From assembly GCA_021399405.1 (NCBI GenBank), contig JAAFKL010000072.1:1-7987 (forward strand): a DNA stretch of 7,987 nt, read 5' to 3'. The stretch comes from Candidatus Heimdallarchaeota archaeon. GTDB taxonomy: Archaea > Asgardarchaeota > Heimdallarchaeia > Heimdallarchaeales > Kariarchaeaceae. Positions 5,794 through 7,987 of this stretch are shown here, piece after piece. Within the stretch, counting starts at the first letter, position 1. The number at the start of each line of letters is the position of its first letter. The position numbers and the translations under genes are program-made. The notes beneath the pieces were generated by a model. That model was not told the origin of the DNA. It did no database searches and saw only the letters and a list, made by a program, of their open reading frames with translations.

Positions 5794-5883
5794 GTGAATC
5801 CTGACAAAGTATAAGTATTTATTAATTGAGAGAGTGGGGGGGGGAGATCGATCGATTCAAATCTATATAAGGAATCCAAAGAA

Positions 5884-7845
5884 TTATTCAGTTTGCATGA
5901 AGTTAACTTTTTTTTTTATCATAATATTCTCTATCTGTTCAATAGATTTGTCCTGTATTAGTTTGATAAATTCTTTCTCTATAGAATGAATATATTCCTC
6001 TAATCTTTTGGATTTAATTTCGGAAAGTATCCTGGTCAAATATACCTTCGATATATTGGGATATTGAGAAAGATTGGATGCGATGATAGTTATGATATCC
6101 TTTCTATCGATCCTCATGGAGGAGATTTTCTGTGAGTCGTACAATAAATTTCGGTCGATAATTTCGGAGAATGTCTGGATACATTTGAGAACAAATTGCA
6201 TCATAGACGCTTTAAGTCTTAAAAGTTCATGTTTTGAAAGCGCAGATATTAACCAAATGTACATCTCACCGACAAGCTGAGAATAAGAATCTGGATTGAT
6301 GTTATTCTTCTCTATACGTTGTTGTATCATTTCATCATTGAGAATTAGGGGGCTATAATAGGCATAAGCTTCCTCAAAACTGTACTGTAGGACAGTCCAA
6401 TCGAAATTAATGGAGCGTAGATATTTTTTAAGACTCTTTAGATTATAAGTTCGAGCACCGCAATGATCAAATATTTTATTCAATGATTGTAGATCCAAAT
6501 GTCTTGATTTTCTCATTTCTGGATTTTCAACCTGTAAGAAAAGAATAGCAATGAAGACCTTGTATACTGATCTCATGAATTTCTTAGAAGACGGGTGAAA
6601 CACAGAATTAAGTTCATTTATTTTCCGAAGAATTAATTCTTTTTCAAGTCTCGAAAAAGAAAGTATGGGATCAAGTTTTTCAAGTATTGAAAGAATCTTC
6701 TGAGTAGTATAGGGAATTATATCGATTTGTAAATGCTCAGTTAGGTAATGTGCCTTGAATTTCCGATTTAGCCTGAATACAGTATTATGATCTGTGCATC
6801 GGATTCCACGATGAATCCTAGTGTAATGTTTGTAATATGTATCAATGCCAAAACATAATGTTTTATGTTCTGAACAGAAGAATTTCAATTTATCAAAGTT
6901 TTCGATATCTGCATGCTGGGGTAATATATCCATATTGCCAAGAATGAAAAGATTTTCATCAAGAGTGGAATTGAAGACATCAATACTTATTTTCTCGTTA
7001 ACAAATATTGTATGGACCAAATCTACCAGATAACGATAATAATCATTTATTTTGTTAATAAATAGTTTACCCTGTGTAGTTACTTTGTAACCAATCAGCT
7101 TTTTTCTATACATTACCCTACGAAGAATATTGAAATCAACCAAAGATTGAAAATACTTTTTTCCCAATTTTTTGAAATGAGATTTATCAAATTTAGATGA
7201 AATGATATCGTAGTTGGTTTTAAAAAAATTGCTCTTCAATGTATTACCTGAAGAATCGAGTTTAGTTTTGATAGTTCTTGATGTAGTGCAAAAAAAGAAT
7301 TTAAGCAACTTATCTACTGGATACAAAAGATTAGTCAAATACTCAGCTTGGTGAAAAGATTTGTTTGTGTTGAATAATTCCGCCAATTCTCTCACGGATT
7401 TCAGATGTCGCCTTATTACTCGTAAATAGTTCCCTTCAAAGCCGTTTATGTGGCTGTTCAGATGATTCGAGGTATAAACCCAATCATCGTCAACACTTTG
7501 ACGATTACTTGTAGTCATTCTTAAGCGATCGAGGTGACTTCCTGTCCATTTTGTAAGTATAGTATTTCGATGAAAGTGACTTGATACATCTTCGAAAAAG
7601 TAAGGGAACATCCTATTGTAACAGTGTAGGATCGAGCTTTCTTGTCTAACCATGAGTTGTCTAGTATTAGAAAAATCGGAAGTAGTATCAGTGATATCAA
7701 TAATTTCCCCATGATTAATAATTTCCAATAGAGAAACAGATATGGCTGCAATATTTCTTATTGGCCTATGCAAAAAATCATGGATTTTATCGGAGAATAG
7801 TAAACTCTTATTTTCTTCAATTTGCAACAAATACAAACGCCTCAC
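5884..7845 (-). CDS. 653-aa protein with winged-helix-like, CxxH-pair and TFB cyclin-like regions
   Basis: This is the largest gene, basic and mostly helical, with no membrane helix. Three regions stand out. Residues about 218-270 look like a winged helix: after YFQSLVDFNILRRV comes a basic wing RKKLIGYKVTTQGK (247-260). Residues 324-353 hold C324-S-E-H327 and C350-T-D-H353, a CxxH...CxxH pair that could bind zinc. Residues about 381-483 resemble one TFIIB/TFB cyclin repeat: two helices, then a hydrophobic helix (YKVFIAILFLQ, 428-438), then LDLQSLNKIFD (450-460) and YNLKSLKKYLRSI (467-479), in the positions of the factor's helix-turn-helix. Together these suggest a DNA-binding or transcription-factor-like role, inferred from pattern only; no TFB N-terminal zinc ribbon is visible. 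GTG 7845 is chosen because the TATA box at 7866-7873 is 24.5 nt away. A start at GTG 7902 would add 19 hydrophobic residues encoded across that box. A run of ten A near the end encodes KKK. Confidence 0.8.
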   Translation of the reverse strand: MRRLYLLQIEENKSLLFSDKIHDFLHRPIRNIAAISVSLLEIINHGEIIDITDTTSDFSNTRQLMVRQESSILHCYNRMFPYFFEDVSSHFHRNTILTKWTGSHLDRLRMTTSNRQSVDDDWVYTSNHLNSHINGFEGNYLRVIRRHLKSVRELAELFNTNKSFHQAEYLTNLLYPVDKLLKFFFCTTSRTIKTKLDSSGNTLKSNFFKTNYDIISSKFDKSHFKKLGKKYFQSLVDFNILRRVMYRKKLIGYKVTTQGKLFINKINDYYRYLVDLVHTIFVNEKISIDVFNSTLDENLFILGNMDILPQHADIENFDKLKFFCSEHKTLCFGIDTYYKHYTRIHRGIRCTDHNTVFRLNRKFKAHYLTEHLQIDIIPYTTQKILSILEKLDPILSFSRLEKELILRKINELNSVFHPSSKKFMRSVYKVFIAILFLQVENPEMRKSRHLDLQSLNKIFDHCGARTYNLKSLKKYLRSINFDWTVLQYSFEEAYAYYSPLILNDEMIQQRIEKNNINPDSYSQLVGEMYIWLISALSKHELLRLKASMMQFVLKCIQTFSEIIDRNLLYDSQKISSMRIDRKDIITIIASNLSQYPNISKVYLTRILSEIKSKRLEEYIHSIEKEFIKLIQDKSIEQIENIMIKKKVNFMQTE

Positions 7846-7865
7846 AAATATATATAATTGAAACG

Positions 7866-7873
7866 TATATAAA
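7866..7873 (-). promoter_or_regulatory. Probable TATA box of the 653-aa gene
   Basis: The minus strand reads TTTATATA, centred 24.5 nt from the GTG at 7845. A second TATA-like site on the same strand (TTTATAAT, 7940-7947) could serve the longer start at 7902 with a short leader, so the choice is not certain. Confidence 0.55.
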
Positions 7874-7987
7874 TAACCGAGTAATATTTCACAGTGATGC
7901 ACGCTTGCTTTTTGATATCAGGAGATCTCTGAATAGAGAATTATAAACAAAATTGCGTGACGTCTCCTTTATCCTTCTCACAAAAGA

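Noticed and set aside
7846..7902. N-terminal extension of the 653-aa protein from GTG 7902, giving a hydrophobic leader
   Set aside because: These codons overlap two TATA-like stretches, and the GTG at 7845 has the standard spacing. It is not excluded, because another box lies at 7940-7947.
7920..7968. Inverted repeat AGGAGA/TCTCCT with inner TCTCT/AGAGA at the right edge
   Set aside because: Short arms with a long loop and no gene context visible beyond the edge, so nothing can be concluded.
1..7987. CRISPR array, tRNA or rRNA genes
   Set aside because: Repeats are only four, irregularly spaced by 0.3 to 2.1 kb, and no cloverleaf or rRNA-like conserved sequence was seen on either strand.

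Overview
This AT-rich window (about one third G+C by eye) most likely comes from an archaeon or an archaeal extrachromosomal element. Two things point that way. The truncated left-edge gene encodes a RadA/Rad51-type ATPase with the archaeal/eukaryotic layout of a helix-hairpin-helix domain followed by a RecA core. In addition, every credible gene has its own TATA-like box (TTTAAATA, TTTATATA or TTATATAG) centred 24.5 to 27.5 nt upstream of its start codon, with no Shine-Dalgarno sequence. That spacing puts transcription start at or within a few bases of the start codon, so the whole window appears to be transcribed as leaderless, single-gene units. I cannot name the lineage.

Layout from left to right: a leftward RadA-like gene (1-536, truncated); a 321-bp gene-free divergent gap; a rightward orphan of 576 aa (858-2588); a 254-bp gap; a rightward acidic orphan of 273 aa (2843-3664); two leftward tandem paralogues, each a small protein with a two-helix membrane hairpin (3701-4180 and 4236-4742); a rightward 51-aa small gene (4955-5110) found through its promoter; a leftward 188-aa orphan (5198-5764); and a leftward 653-aa protein (5884-7845). 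The last has a winged-helix-like segment, a CxxH/CxxH pair and a region resembling a TFIIB/TFB cyclin repeat. The last 140 bases hold only the promoter of that gene and sequence I cannot assign.

Two layers of structure lie outside the genes. First, an intergenic repeat with core GTCGGTCCGG occurs four times, always on the + strand and always outside genes, at 591, 2677, 4821 and 5150. Copies 2 and 3 match over 22 of 23 bases. Copy 2 can fold into a nested hairpin, and copy 4 forms a terminator-like hairpin for the 188-aa gene. Second, promoters are shared. The two membrane paralogues and the 188-aa gene all start with the identical ten bases TATTAGTATG, and the RadA-like gene and the 188-aa gene share 16 identical promoter bases. 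This suggests co-regulation of several leftward genes despite separate transcripts.

Apart from the RadA-like gene, no product can be named with confidence. The mix of a recombinase paralogue, a putative transcription-factor-like protein and orphans fits an accessory or element-derived region, but no integrase, transposase, replication protein, tRNA or CRISPR array is visible.
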